NCBI GenBank assembly: GCA_963989385.1
Contig: OZ022500.1
Coordinates: forward strand, 18,180,460-18,244,459
Source of the DNA: Ctena decussata
Lineage: Eukaryota; Mollusca; Bivalvia; Lucinida; Lucinidae
Length of the DNA: 64,000 nt
Reading direction: 5' to 3'
Below the pieces are notes generated by a model, which ran no database searches, was not told where the DNA came from, and was given only the letters and a program-made list of their open reading frames with translations. A program made the translations under genes and the position numbers. This document shows positions 10,780-21,095 of the stretch, in pieces. The stretch's first letter is position 1; every line of letters starts with the position of its first letter.

Positions 10780-11660
10780 ATTACAAGGTGCTTCAGGTGA
10801 AGAGATCACTTTGTACCACATACAACAAACTGTGGTGTAAAGAGATTTTCAGATCATCTGTAAGAATACTCATTGGTTACCCATGACATTTTTTTGATGG
10901 AACAAAACAACAGCTCACATCTTCTGGCACCATACCTGTCTGTGTCATCTCAATTTGAAGATTAGCGGGGAGTGGCTACCAATCATTTATCACAAATTAT
11001 TCAAATAATAACCTTTCTGATCACAGTTAAGCAAGTTTCATTAAAATCAGACCAACAGCACATTTTTTTGCAGAATTTGTCCAGCAATATGACATTTCAA
11101 AGCCATGCATATGGTCTATAAGAACATCTACTGAAAGCCTAAAATTAAGATCATACTCCAAATCAGAAACAATATTACTTTTACAAACCAGAGACCTCAG
11201 TACAATTTATTGCATGATAAAAATTAATATAATGGAGCTAATGCTAAACCTTGGAAGACACCAGCACCTAATTCACTGCAGGGGTTCAATAAAACCACCA
11301 CAAACATTTCCCCCAGTGAGATACTTCAAGTTTTATCACATCAATTGAAATTTTTGAGCGTTTGTACACAAGACCCTGATCCAGGCCTGGAATCCAACTG
11401 TGCCAAAAATTTTGCACAGTTCCTCAGTAATGCATATCCAAAAGCTGTCAGTAATATATTCCAGCTGGTCACATCAGTTTTCACAGAATCACAATACAAC
11501 AGTTACTATCTTCATAAAGCCACATTTTCACTAATTATAGTAATAAAGGGAGGCAAGTCTCAACCAAATTATGTCATAAAGGGAGGCAATAATTTCTGAA
11601 GCTTATCCTACTGCACCACTAAATTGTAAATTTTCCAGTTCATAAATAATATTTTCTGAT
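10780..11660. other. Unassigned non-coding stretch
   Basis: No exon or RNA gene is recognisable. A short direct repeat AAAGGGAGGCAA occurs at 11546 and 11578. Confidence 0.35.
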
Positions 11661-11668
11661 AAATTTAC

Positions 11669-11933
11669 GGTAACATAATAAATAACAGTAAGCTGCATGT
11701 TGATATGTTTGGTGTAAAAAGGAATTTCAGTTCAGTTCAGTTCAATTCTCTTATCGATGTTACCCAAGTGGCTCAACGGTAGGTAACCATAGTCGCCAAG
11801 TGTGTGCAACTATGGTTACTTACCGTTGAGCCACTTGGGTAACATCGATAAGAGAATTGAACTGAACTGAACTGAAATTCCTTTTTACACCAAACATATC
11901 AACATGCAGTTTACTGTTATTTATTATGTTACC
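11669..11933. repeat. 265 bp near-perfect inverted repeat
   Basis: Left arm 11669-11792 and right arm 11810-11933 (124 bp each) pair almost base for base. The outer ends are GGTAACATAATAAATAACAG and CTGTTATTTATTATGTTACC. The loop at 11793-11809 is TCGCCAAGTGTGTGCAA. Inside each arm is (CAGTT)n. I saw only a few mismatches (for example GTAAGCTGC versus GCAGTTTAC). The arms are far too similar for an old structure, so it is a recent fold-back insertion or a recent duplication. Confidence 0.9.
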
Positions 11934-12175
11934 ATAATTACTCTAAGTACCTGGACACCTTCACCTAAGTTACCTTGAATATTCTACCAGCTTTTTAAAT
12001 GTTGATTTTCATTATCTGATCATGTGTCAAACATCGCTTGCGGAATAGCAAACAGTGCAGACTCTGATCAGACTGCTCCTTAGGAGCAGTCTGATTGGAG
12101 TCTACTGTTTGCCCCGGCACCCCAGCCCCAATATTTACCCCGGCAGCCCGGCCCCAATATTTACAATCATCATGG
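11932..12175. mobile_element. TA-flanked MITE with GCAAACAGTG palindrome
   Basis: CCATAATTACTCTAAGTACC and the complement of CAATATTTACAATCATCATGG form loose ends between TA dinucleotides. The core AGCAAACAGTGCAGAC / GTCTACTGTTTGCC lies at about 12047-12115. A CCCCAGCCCCAATATTTACC unit is duplicated near the right end. It abuts the 265 bp inverted repeat directly. Confidence 0.6.
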
Positions 12176-12464
12176 TAGTTATCTCATGTTTTTATCTCCA
12201 TAACCTCTACACCTCACAGGTTCTCCTTCTACATCTGTGATGATATCATATCTGGTTAAACATGTAACAGATGCTATCATAACCTCATCCTTATGATTTA
12301 GGCCTTCCCTGATGCATGTTGTGGTTTCATCATCTTTCTATCCAAATTGCCTCTTTTCTCCAGGTGCTAGATCCATTATAGCTTTACCCAAAAGCTCATT
12401 AGACATTAGCTCATAAGCTACTGCTATACCCTAATTACATGTAGACTCTGCAGATTATTTTTTT

Positions 12465-12493
12465 TTCTTTCTTTCTTTTTCTTTCTTTCTTTA
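12465..12493. repeat. TTTC microsatellite
   Basis: Runs of TTTC/CTTT between a poly-T and normal sequence. Confidence 0.7.
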
Positions 12494-12596
12494 CAAAGAG
12501 TGACAAACTTGTCAAAACCTTGCATTAAATGCTTTTTCAATCTAAAACATTCTTCTTGCTTATATAGGCATTTATAAAAAGTTGAAGAGAACCGGT

Positions 12597-12882
12597 TGGT
12601 TGGTTGGTTGGTTGGTTGGTTGATTTGATGCTTAACGTCCACGGTAAACAACTAAGGTCATGTCGGGACGGTCAGTTAACCTAACCACACTATTCCTGGG
12701 CAGGCTTAGACCTCCTAAGCGGATAACCAGTACTAAGTGCACATACTTTCGCAAGTAACTGACAACTGCCCTTCTTGGATCAGCGGAAGGAGAAACGAAA
12801 GTATGTGGCCAGACCGGGATTCGAACCCAGGACCTCTGACTTATGAGTCAGGTGCCCTACCGATTGCGCTACCCGGCCCGGC
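12597..12882 (-). mobile_element. tRNA-derived SINE with 14 bp target-site duplication
   Basis: Read on the minus strand, a tRNA-like head (about 12805-12880) has an exact A box (TAGCGCAATCGG) and an exact B box (GGTTCGAATCC). The body follows and ends in an (AACC)n tail (GGTT repeats at 12594-12621 on plus). TGAAGAGAACCGGT occurs on both sides (12583-12596 and 12883-12896), a perfect 14 bp duplication typical of LINE-driven insertion. The anticodon arm has a six-base loop, so this is a SINE and not a tRNA gene. The intact duplication and CpG content suggest a recent insertion. The partner LINE is not identifiable here. Confidence 0.88.
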
Positions 12883-13265
12883 TGAAGAGAACCGGTCTGA
12901 GCAAAGAAAATACTTTCACTGCATGAGTACAATAGAATAGCATATCCATCTTACTGAATCACTTCCAGTTTTATACCCGAAGCCATTAAACTTGACTGAT
13001 GCAACAAAATATAACAACATCATCTCAGCCTATTTCCCCACTCCCCTCCCCATCATATGAGACTTATGCACCATTTTCTTCTAATAAATGTCCCATCTGT
13101 ACTAAACACCCCTTGATTTTATTTTTTGTGAAAAAAGTAGCCAAAATTCTATCACAACTGCTTTTGACCACCAAAATTTCACATTTAATTATTTCCCAAA
13201 TTTAGTTTTCATGATGTCATTTTAGGTCACGTGAATTGCAACATCCCAGGCAGAGGTTTAGTAGA

Positions 13266-13455
13266 AGAAATGAGCCCCAACGCGACAAAACCAACAAAGT
13301 GTCATGTGCGTCCAGCGAAGACTCAGATAAGCCCCAGGGCATCTGCCTAGGCTGATCAGATTCTTTGCTATGCACTTAAAGGGTAGCTAAGGGACTAAGA
13401 TATGTCCATGTGGACAGCAAAGACTCTGATCAGACTGGGCAGATCTTAGTTCTAC
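13266..13455. repeat. Worn copy of the TGAGCCGCGACACGAGAAAACC palindrome family
   Basis: ATGAGCCCCAACGCGACAAAAC, CCAGCGAAGACTCAGAT and AGACTCTGATCAGACTGGGC follow the order seen in the full 238 bp copy at 16861-17098, but the right arm is incomplete. Confidence 0.6.
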
Positions 13456-13871
13456 AATGCCGAACGTAATTGGCCCTATTTACATTTCTCGTTTATATCG
13501 GACATTTTCTATTTCTATTTTTCGTTGGCCTTATTACGTTCTACCGACGTCAAAAAATAATGCGTAGCAAATCAATTACTTGAGGTTAAACTGTATTGCT
13601 TACCGCTGCGATACAGGAATCACTACCAACAACCTATCTAACCCCTATTTATCTATATATTGTGATTTTCATATCAGGATCTTTGGTAAAGTCTTCGAAT
13701 ACATCCAGAAGCTTCAATTGTACTTTCACTTTACTGCCATCTTGTTATTCTCCAAAGCGCGTGAGCACGTGAACTTTGGTTAACTGCAAAATAATAATTT
13801 CATTTTCATTTCTTGAACGAAACGAAATATCTAAATATTTATCGTACCAATAAAATATGATCCTTATAACA

Positions 13872-14115
13872 GGTTGGTATACTATCTATGCACTCGACAT
13901 CGAAACGCCACGTCGACCCGACGCCTAACTGTCCTTGGACAATCACCAGTAAACAATTCGGATTCTGATCCGATCTTTTTTTCTGTTCCCGTCTTCTGTG
14001 CGCCCCACCCAATCGTTCCCCGACTGATTGGACTGTGTCACAAGAAAACATACCTTCCGACATGTGCGACCCGACTCAACTTCGGACTTGCCTGCGCAGC
14101 AGAGTCTAGACTGGA
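13872..14115 (+). repeat. Dispersed repeat, copy 1 (pair with 20778-21012)
   Basis: The order CTCGACATCGAAACGCC, TTTTTTTCTGTTCCCG, CCACCCAATCG, ATTGGACTGTGTCACAAGAAA and GCCTGCGCAGC recurs inverted at 20778-21012. The translated frames share a pattern (YLCxRHRN ... IGLxHKK ... TRL), but this probably reflects shared DNA and not a gene. Confidence 0.5.
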
Positions 14116-14289
14116 CGATGTTTATGTATCCCAGGCTCCGTATATACCATATACGAACGGAAAAGTCACTAACTAGACTGCGCCATTGCGTTTAACATGT
14201 AGTATGAAAGTAATTGTTTTGGTTGGTAAGACTGACGTCCTGCTGTATCAGTGCACGGTCCTTAGGACCGTTTACCGACGCTAGTGAGA

Positions 14290-15010
14290 CGTTCATGGAA
14301 GTTTGGTGCCATCTGAAGAACAATAATTTTATTACTCTTTGGTACAGTTTTGTTGACCTTGCATCGTTTTGAGAAATTAGAAATTACATCTGCATATGTT
14401 TTGAACGATGATATTATCAGCCCAGAAAGTGCCTCGTGCCGACCTTAATGCAATTACACTGTTGGTGCAACTGTTGTTTCGGGTTTGAGTCATAGGTGGT
14501 GGTATCATACCTGTGATCATCAGGGAGGAAAGGGAAAAAGAAAACTGAAAAAAAAAAGTCACTGTACCATTACAAAGTCTATGTTTATAGGTTAATAGGT
14601 ATGATGTGGAAAAAAAAAAGATAAATAAAATAAAAAAGTAAAAAAAAAATGCCCCCCCCCCCCCCCCCCCTGCCTTTCACCCCTTGAGGGCCACAGGTAA
14701 AATACCACCGCCTGTGTTTTAAAAGTGTCTAAAAATATGGCAAATTTCATAAATAGACGAAATCTATGCGTCTACAACGTTTACTTTCTCTAGACGATTT
14801 AACGGGTCAGTGACAGACATAACTGTAACATCTCAAAGACCTGTGACTCTTGTATTGAGTACACATGACAATATAACGGTAGAGAGATGTAATCAGTAGC
14901 CGGAAGTGTCAATCAATTTCTGCGCTTGAAAAGATGTTTAGCTGCCTTGACAAGCTAACAAATTCGGATCTGCTACCTTTATTAGATTAATGTGTTGAAA
15001 ATCAAACCTA
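14290..15010. other. Non-coding stretch with poly-A and poly-C runs
   Basis: Contains A-rich runs (14608-14650) directly followed by a C19 run at 14652-14670. Nothing else is recognisable. Confidence 0.4.
14652..14670. repeat. Poly-C tract
   Basis: Nineteen consecutive C between an A-rich run and TGCCTTTCACC. Confidence 0.9.
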
Positions 15011-15017
15011 TTAATTT

Positions 15018-15240
15018 TTGTCGATGGTGGATGAATCACGATTTTACGCCCTTTTTAACATGATTTCAGCAATATCAGGGCGATGGGTTGGTGATAATGA
15101 AAGGCTGTTTATGACTGAAAAGATACCCGCTTCCAATGCGTCTCGAGCCCGGGATTTATGTACGAATGCAGAGTCTAATCCCAGACTGGGCAGCTCGCTA
15201 ATTTCCCATCGTCCCTTTTACCGACGCGTAAAAGGGCGTT
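15018..15240 (-). mobile_element. Decayed SINE of the ACGTCCTTTT / TTTCAG family
   Basis: GATTTTACGCCCTTTTTAAC, ATTTCAGCAATATCAGGGCG and GTGATAATGAAAGGCTGT match the 48020 copy in the same orientation. The head region has diverged, and the right end (CCTTTTACCGACGCGTAAAAGG) forms a small hairpin. Confidence 0.5.
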
Positions 15241-15331
15241 AGGGCATAGGCTTTGGTGACTCACACCAACCTGTGTTTTGTGCACAACAGCTAAAGCATT
15301 ACTTTTAGCCTGACGACTCTCACGTGTGTTA

Positions 15332-15533
15332 TCGGGGTGGTTTGGTGGTGCGATGGTGCTGGGTATAACTTCCAATTCCGTGGCGTCCTTGCTTGCAGTA
15401 GATGCAGGTGGGGCTGTTTGGACATTTTTCTCGAGCTATCACACCTCTCTTCTTTCTCCCTCTCTTTGGGAGACGGCCCGATATAGACTGAAATACTGTC
15501 TCAAAGGGCCGTTAAACTCAAAACAACCAACCA
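15332..15533 (+). mobile_element. SINE, GACGGCCCGATATAGACTGAAATACTG family, copy 1
   Basis: ACGTGTGTTA flanks the unit on both sides (15322-15331 and 15534-15543), a perfect 10 bp target-site duplication. The order is: variable head with GGTGGTTTGGTGGTGCGATGG; GCAGTAGATGCAGG; a CTCTTCTTTCTCCCTCT tract; GGGAGACGGCCCGATATAG; ACTGAAATACTGTCTCAAAG; GGGCCGTTAAACTCA; a short AACCAACC tail. I see no clear tRNA head. Other copies: 48868-49098 (minus) and 51062-51303 (plus). Its core (CTGAAATACTGT...) is shared with the ACGTCCTTTT SINE family, which suggests a shared central domain. Confidence 0.8.
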
Positions 15534-15592
15534 ACGTGTGTTACCAGATTTACAGACTTTTGGACTGCACAGTTTTTTAGTGATTTGTGTGT

Positions 15593-15665
15593 CACGCCGT
15601 AGTCCATTTGTTAGAGCGCATAGCTATTGCACAGAAAGTCGCGGCTTCGAAGCCCGGCCCGGTCA
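15593..15665 (+). repeat. tRNA-like SINE head fragment
   Basis: GTTAGAGCGCATAGC resembles an A-box region, and GCGGCTTCGAAGCCCGG carries a B-box-like TTCGAAGCC. There is no clean cloverleaf, so it is a SINE head and not a functional tRNA. Confidence 0.4.
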
Positions 15666-16094
15666 ACGACTGAAAGTTTTGTCAACCCAGCAGTAAAAGA
15701 TTAACCTCTTGATGCATGACTGCATGCAGCTGAGCTGATGACTTCGACTATGGACAACACACTCGCGATACGATATGTCTCGCCAAAAAATGCAAGCTAT
15801 GCCATCACGCTGTGTAAAGTGATCAAACTGAATCCTCACTTTTATTCCCCAGTATCAGATTATCTAAGCAATCAGACTGCGCGGAAGCGCAGGCTGATCT
15901 TTACCTTCCATATTCCCCCATTCGTTTTAAGGTTCAGTTTCAGGTGATGTTATGCCCAATGTTGCTTCGTCTTATTTATTATGGTTTCTTTACACTAACT
16001 TACAGTTTTTGATTTCATTTGAACAGCTCTTTCCCAAATAGGCGGTCATCAAAAACAACAGTAACATTTACTTTTACCTATTTTCTATTATAAA

Positions 16095-16095
<1 letters not shown>

Positions 16096-16166
<71 letters not shown>
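16096..16166. repeat. Compound (AC)n(AG)n microsatellite
   Basis: About 16 AC units pass directly into about 20 AG units. The overlapping minus-strand frames rich in Leu-Ser and Cys-Val are artefacts of this. Confidence 0.95.
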
Positions 16167-16167
<1 letters not shown>

Positions 16168-16554
16168 AAAGTGGGCAGCTTCACAGGTGACCATATTGCC
16201 AGAAGACCACAGACAAGCGGACCTAAGAACACGTAAAATTGAAGAACGGTCAAAAGAACTAGACTGCAAATCCATTTGGGAAGAGCCGTATTGTCAGGAT
16301 CCACATTAAGCCCGTGGTCAATATACCGTAAACAAAGCTATTACGGTTGTGTCGAACTAACTTGTTATGTCTGTCAAAATTTAAAGTACATCAGTCTTAT
16401 TGGTAGTCTCATAATTATTATTGATCTATATTACCCGCCTCCCTTTCATCCGATCTTCAAATGCGTAGCGAGCGCAATTGAACTAAACTGCAATATGTAC
16501 AAAATGCGACCTTTTTATTTGACATGATGTTAATGATATAGTCATTGGCAAGCT

Positions 16555-16746
16555 TAAAAAGAGAAAAAAGAAAACCAGTGTTTAACAGGCCCTTTTAATA
16601 GCCAAAACCGGAGCTCATGGGAAAAACTCCTGACGTTTCGCAAGCAGAACTGTTGTCGGCCTGTGCGCTGAGCGAGGCTCGAACCCACAGCAGTCACAGA
16701 GATGACATATAAGAGCCAGCGCTCTTTCCCACCAGGTCACTGGAGC
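16555..16746 (-). mobile_element. tRNA-derived SINE, minus strand
   Basis: On the minus strand the head reads GTGGGAAAGAGCGCTGGCTC with a B-box-like GGGTTCGAGCC (plus 16678-16690). The body extends left to about 16555. Target-site duplications were not found. Confidence 0.5.
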
Positions 16747-16860
16747 TATGAACAGAATGAATTATTTTCTATTTTTGCGATTATTTTTAACTTTTGTGGT
16801 CCATGTAAGTGTTAATTTGTGCGTGCCGATTTTCCCTTTAGCGATTTTAACAAAAACAAA

Positions 16861-17098
16861 TGAGCCGCGACACGAGAAAACCAACAATGTGGTTGTGCGC
16901 CCAGGGTAGACTCAGATCAGACTGGGCATCCGCCCAGTTTACTCAGTCTCTTCTTTATGTGCTCAAAGGGTAGCTTAGGGTCTAAGCTACCTCCATGCGG
17001 TCAGCGAAGGCTCTGATCAGACTGGGCGGATGCCCAGGCTGATCTGAGTCTGCGCTGGGCGCACAACCACATTGTTGGTTTTGTCGTGTCGCGGCTCA
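16861..17098. mobile_element. 238 bp fold-back element, TGAGCCGCGACACGAGAAAACC family
   Basis: Left TGAGCCGCGACACGAGAAAA pairs with right TTTTGTCGTGTCGCGGCTCA, and the next segments also pair (CCAACAATGTGGTTGTGCGC / GCGCACAACCACATTGTTGG). A second palindromic block (CAGACTGGGC...) lies in the middle. Partial copies lie at 13266, 17861, 20650 and 21515, all within the CpG-rich section. Confidence 0.85.
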
Positions 17099-17109
17099 AA
17101 TGCGTTTGC

Positions 17110-17855
17110 AAATGTAAAACTTCGTATTTTGATAAGCCCCCGGAAAAGTAAGCAAAGACTTTCTGATGTAAGAACTGTCAAGTTTTACCTTCGATTGTAT
17201 CACTAAACCTGCACGCGACAATAATAAGTGGCGTGTCTTGATTAGCGAACGCTGCAACAGGGCAGTCTCAAAGATGATTGACGTTCACTGAATTCACTAT
17301 CTTAGATATGCAAATCCGTAAAACTGTTGGTTTGATAGCTAAAAGATATACGTCACAGCTTATTAATTAGTTCATTCATGAAATATAGAAAACATGATTT
17401 TTCCGCACGGATCAATAATCAAATGTTCGGACTTTAAAAGATGCATCGAAATGAAGGAAAAATAAGAGGTGAGAAGTTTGTTTTATAAATCAGAACTCCG
17501 CATGGCAAAATCACAGTACTTGTATTTACATGAAAACGAAACTGACTCTGCCGCGCGGATAAATTCTCAAAGTTTTCGGACTATTAAACATTAGGCTTAC
17601 AGCTCATACATGTAACAGTTTTCCCTCGTTTTGCTGCGTGTTCGAATATCTTATTTTACTTTTCAAAGTTGTTTCCCAGGAAGCCAAGGAAGAATCATTG
17701 ATGTGTATCTTCTATCTGAGCCCGGCACTGAGTCTGATGGCGTCCTTTCAGAATCGGAGAAATGATTTCTGTGATTGAAAATTTTACCTAAATACCCTGT
17801 GTGTAAAATGGTCGCCTTTACTATAACAAACTTTTAATGTGTGTGGGTACACCTG
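17110..17855. other. Unassigned non-coding stretch
   Basis: A fair number of CG dinucleotides but no repeat family, exon or RNA gene that I recognise. Confidence 0.35.
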
Positions 17856-17860
17856 CATAT

Positions 17861-17935
17861 GAGCCACGACACGAGAAAACCAGCAATGTGGTTGTGCGCC
17901 AAGCGCAGACTCAGATCAGATTGGCCAGTTTGTTT
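17861..17935. repeat. Left-arm fragment of the TGAGCCGCGACACG palindrome
   Basis: TGAGCCACGACACGAGAAAA then AATGTGGTTGTGCGCC and AGACTCAGATCAGATTGG match the left arm at 16861; the right arm is missing. Confidence 0.7.
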
Positions 17936-18309
17936 TGGTTAAGAGTTGATCTTATAATGTATTTGATCAAACTTTAGAAGTGAAAAGGATACATGGTATG
18001 TCCCGTATTGGTTGATATCGGGAAAGATCTGTCTTAAGGTGAATGGGCACTTTTCGGGGAAGCAACACTGCCATTTTCATTTTTACATCCCTTTCTGAAT
18101 GGAGCAAATCCTTTTCTTATTAAAAGTGTTGACCCTATGAAAATGACGTTTGGATTCAAGCCGCGTCGTTGCCCAAACAAGCCTATATGTAAAAACAGCA
18201 TGATAGGCACATGTTGCAGGATAGGTGAATCATACGGTGTATGCTCTGACCAGACTGTACAGTAAACTGCGCAGATACACATAACACGCGGATCTTTTTT
18301 ATAATAGCG

Positions 18310-18400
18310 TCCCAAAAGCCGAGTCGTCTTCCCCTGTCGACTGAGTAGATCCTTTTATAGACTGTCTCGAACGACAGCCACTTTTGCACGTATATAATGA
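18310..18400 (+). repeat. Fragment of the GGTCGACAGCCACTTTTGCATGTA repeat
   Basis: GACTGTCTCGAACGACAGCC followed by ACTTTTGCACGTATATAAT resembles the right arm of the fold-back at 58671-58920 and the copy at 62405. Confidence 0.45.
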
Positions 18401-18419
18401 TTATTCGATCAAACTCGGA

Positions 18420-18545
18420 TCAGCCTGTGCATATGCAATGTTAGCAAAATCACCTCGTCCCTGATCAACAATAAATGAAGTCTACAGCAAATAGCGAACA
18501 CTCTGCTCAGATCAGACTTGCACGCTGTTCTTAATATTCGCTATT
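18420..18545. repeat. Worn copies of a GATCAGCCTGTGC-type palindrome
   Basis: ATCAGCCTGTGCATATGCAA and AGCGAACACTCTGCTCAGAT resemble arms of the GCAAACAGTG and CAGACTCAGATC palindromes. Pairing is poor. Confidence 0.35.
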
Positions 18546-18559
18546 TGCCCATGTCTAAA

Positions 18560-19560
18560 GGTACTTCTTTCTCACGTCGCGACTCAATTAAAATGACAGC
18601 TCAGGTAGGGGTAATGACCAGTATTACCAGTATGTACACGGGCGGCGAATTATGTTATCTTTATTGCCTGAGTGTCGTATACTTGCAGATTGTCTCATCT
18701 TTACCTCTTAGTGCTAAACTATCACCGCCGTTTTAAACCAGCAGGAACTCTGCACTTTTCTATCAAATAATAATAATAATAATGCCTTATCTCATTTTAT
18801 AGCGCATTATTTACGCAGTCGGGCTTGACTGCTTATCCTTTTTTACTATTATTATTCGATTGATTTCACCGTATTTTGTAACTTCACAGTTGAAGAGCAT
18901 TGCCACGTGCTTGGTGATTTATGCGTTTATAATACCTCTGACAGGTGCCGTTAAGTTTGTGACAAGACGGTTTGCTTTGAAGCTGAACTACCGTTGTACA
19001 CCTGCACTTTAGTAGCGGAGAAAACCGTTATCCTGTCTAATTCAGTTTAAAAAGAGAAACATTTCAGACAGTCAGATTTTGCGTAAATATGAAACGGGCT
19101 GTAACTGATATTTAAGATTATCATTTTGTAATCGCTTAATTGGTAACAGCCGTACCGTTTCATCGGTGACTCTTGATGGACGGTGAAGTGTTCTTTCTTT
19201 TTCTTTCCCTCAAAGTAAAGTGCCTTCTGGGAACTTACACAGGAGACGTCTGCATGTATCTGCGTTACATTGTTTTGAAACGTTAATAGCCCAGAGAGTT
19301 GTTAGCCCGTTGACGCAAAGCCATAACGATTTTGCAAATGCATAGCACTATGTCGATGCAATGTACTAGTGACTTGACGTCGACATGGTTGTGGTGATGT
19401 TTGGGGATCAAGTGTCTTAAGGGTATTACCTATATCTTCCTTTAAAAGGGAATTAACTATTTCCAAATCTTTTTTAGGTGTACTCATTCTCATTTATCCT
19501 CCGTTTTTTGTCAAGTTCTCACAACGATGTCCCCATTGAAGCTTAACGGAACGAATCCAT
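18560..19560. other. CpG-containing non-coding stretch
   Basis: Short TAA repeats occur at about 18767-18782. An imperfect inverted pair, GAAACGGGCTGTAAC and GTAACAGCCGTACCGTTTC (about 19090-19162), could form a hairpin. A minus-strand open stretch at 19302-19493 starting MRMSTPKKDLEIVNSLL has sense-like composition but no motif I know. Confidence 0.3.
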
Positions 19561-19561
19561 G

Positions 19562-20095
19562 CACTGCAATTTTTTTAGTAAATTTACGGTAGAGTAACTG
19601 GCAACCATGGAGCTGCCAGTCCATTTCCCGTAAAAAATTGCAGGAGTAGGATAGAATATAACAGGTGTTGTTTTGGTCTTTTATTCCTTCAATACAATAA
19701 ACATGATAAAGGTATTTTCGAGTGCGGCCAGTTAACATAACACTGCCATGTCATAATTTTCAACTATATTCTACAGGCAGACGCCCGTAAAATAACGGCC
19801 AATGAACTGTATACTGTAAAACAAAGTACGTAGATTTTTCGTCAGAATAACTGCACTGTAAAAATTTCCGTAAATTTTATGGTAGAATGCCTGGCAACCA
19901 GCTGTCAGTCCATTGCCCGTTATTTTACGGACGCACGTTAACATTGGCATGAATCATCACGCATAGAAGGGTAGAATAAGACTGTTACTTTTCGGTCATA
20001 TAGCTCTTCAACACTATTATAAATGTATTTTCGAGTGCGGTCAGTTAAAACAACTCTACCATATCGTGATTTCCACAAATGTTCTACAGGCAGAC
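19562..20095. repeat. Diverged direct duplication, ~290 bp units
   Basis: GGCAACCATGGAGCTGCCAG / GGCAACCAGCTGTCAG, TATTTTCGAGTGCGGCCAGT / TATTTTCGAGTGCGGTCAGT and TTCTACAGGCAGACGCC each appear twice in the same order (19585 to about 19790 and 19870 to about 20095). This is an old tandem duplication. Confidence 0.65.
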
Positions 20096-20292
20096 GCCAG
20101 GCTGTGGGCAATGGAACCCCGTTTACGATAGGAAAGATTCTCGCCTCTAGCGGAACTCGAACCCGGTCCGCTAGAAGCGAGAATGTTTCCTACCGTAAAC
20201 GGGTCCCATTGCACACAGCCTTTCATTATCACATTCTCATCGCAATGATATGACTGAAATACTGTTGAAATGGACGTAAAATCGCAAGTCAT
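20085..20292 (+). mobile_element. Partly inverted SINE of the ACGTCCTTTT family
   Basis: Right half: GTCCCATTGCACACAGCC, TTTCATTATCAC, ACTGAAATACTGTTGAAATG and GACGTAAAATCGCAAGTCAT, the plus orientation of the family. Left half: GGCTGTGGGCAATGGAACCC, TTTACGATAGGAAAGATTCT and CTCGCCTCTAGCGG, an inverted piece of the same sequence. The two halves pair across GAACTCGAACCCGG. It is probably a SINE inserted into, or recombined with, an inverted copy. Confidence 0.6.
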
Positions 20293-20649
20293 CCAGGGAA
20301 TTTATACGTACAAGATGCGGAATACGCAGTGAAAAATCCCTGATAAGGAAAACTTTCTGTAAAGTTTTTGAAATTGTCCATAGGGTATGCGAGGCCATCC
20401 CCATTTACCCAGTCATTCTGCTTGTAATATCGGGTAACCGTTGATTAATCAGATATAATTATTATTGCCGTCCTTCTTTTGTCTAGCTTTTAGACAGATT
20501 CAATTAAATTTCCCTGATATTTTTTTTACTTTTAATGTATCTGAACTGCACTTTTTTTCTTTTGGTTCATGAAATGAACAAGAGATAATCTTGATAAATT
20601 ATTTATTTACTTTTTTTTTCCTCTCAAAATCAATGACCCTTTTGGGCAG

Positions 20650-20775
20650 TTCGAACAGCCGCGTCATGACAAAACGTCCCTCCGGATATGTGCATTTAGC
20701 GAAGACTCAGTTCAGCCTGCGCATCCGCCCTGTCTAATCAGCATATTTTCCATTCAAAAATGTTATTTAGGGAGT
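20650..20775. repeat. Worn copy of the TGAGCCGCGACACG palindrome family
   Basis: ACAGCCGCGTCATGACAAAAC, GCGAAGACTCAGTTCAGCC and GCGCATCCGCCCTGTCTAAT follow the order of the family's left half. Confidence 0.45.
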
Positions 20776-20777
20776 CT

Positions 20778-21012
20778 GGGCTACCCATTTGTGTGTACCC
20801 AGCAAAGAGATTGCAGGGAGGCGCAGGCGAGACTGAAGCCTTACTGGTCGCGTTAGTCCATAGGCATGCTTTTTTGTGAGGCAGCCCAATGATTGTGTGT
20901 GATTGGGCGAGGTTGGAGGGCGGGAACAGAAAAGTAAGGAAACGAAAAAACTTATGATGATGCAACAGTAGGGCGTTGTTTCGATGTCGTGAGCATAGAT
21001 AGACAGACTGAG
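20778..21012 (-). repeat. Dispersed repeat, copy 2 (inverted relative of 13872-14115)
   Basis: On the minus strand it shows CTCACGACATCGAAACAACG, TTTTCTGTTCCCGCC, CGCCCAATCACACACAATC, ATTGGGCTGCCTCACAAAAA and TCGCCTGCGCC in the same order as copy 1. Confidence 0.5.
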
Positions 21013-21036
21013 GAGGCGAAAACAGATAAGAGGAAA

Positions 21037-21038
<2 letters not shown>

Positions 21039-21092
<54 letters not shown>
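21039..21092. repeat. (AC)n microsatellite
   Basis: About 27 uninterrupted AC units. The long minus-strand Cys-Val frames here are artefacts. Confidence 0.95.

Positions 21093-21095
<3 letters not shown>

Larger units (their letters stand above)
13232..14330. promoter_or_regulatory. CpG-rich boundary region, possible promoter-proximal DNA
   Basis: CG dinucleotides are rare from 1 to 13.2 kb outside young repeats and become frequent from here (CACGTG, GACGTC, GCGCGTGAGCACGTG). Bivalve gene bodies are commonly methylated and CpG-poor while unmethylated DNA keeps CpG. This is inference only; no TATA box or initiator stands out. ACGGTCCTTAGGACCGT (14255-14271) is an exact palindrome. Confidence 0.25.

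Noticed and set aside
12805..12880. Possible tRNA gene with CAT anticodon on minus
   Set aside because: A and B boxes are perfect, but the anticodon loop has the wrong size and the unit is part of a SINE with body, tail and target duplication.
16078..16304. Minus-strand frames with Leu-Ser and Cys-Val runs
   Set aside because: Artefact of the (AC)n(AG)n tract.
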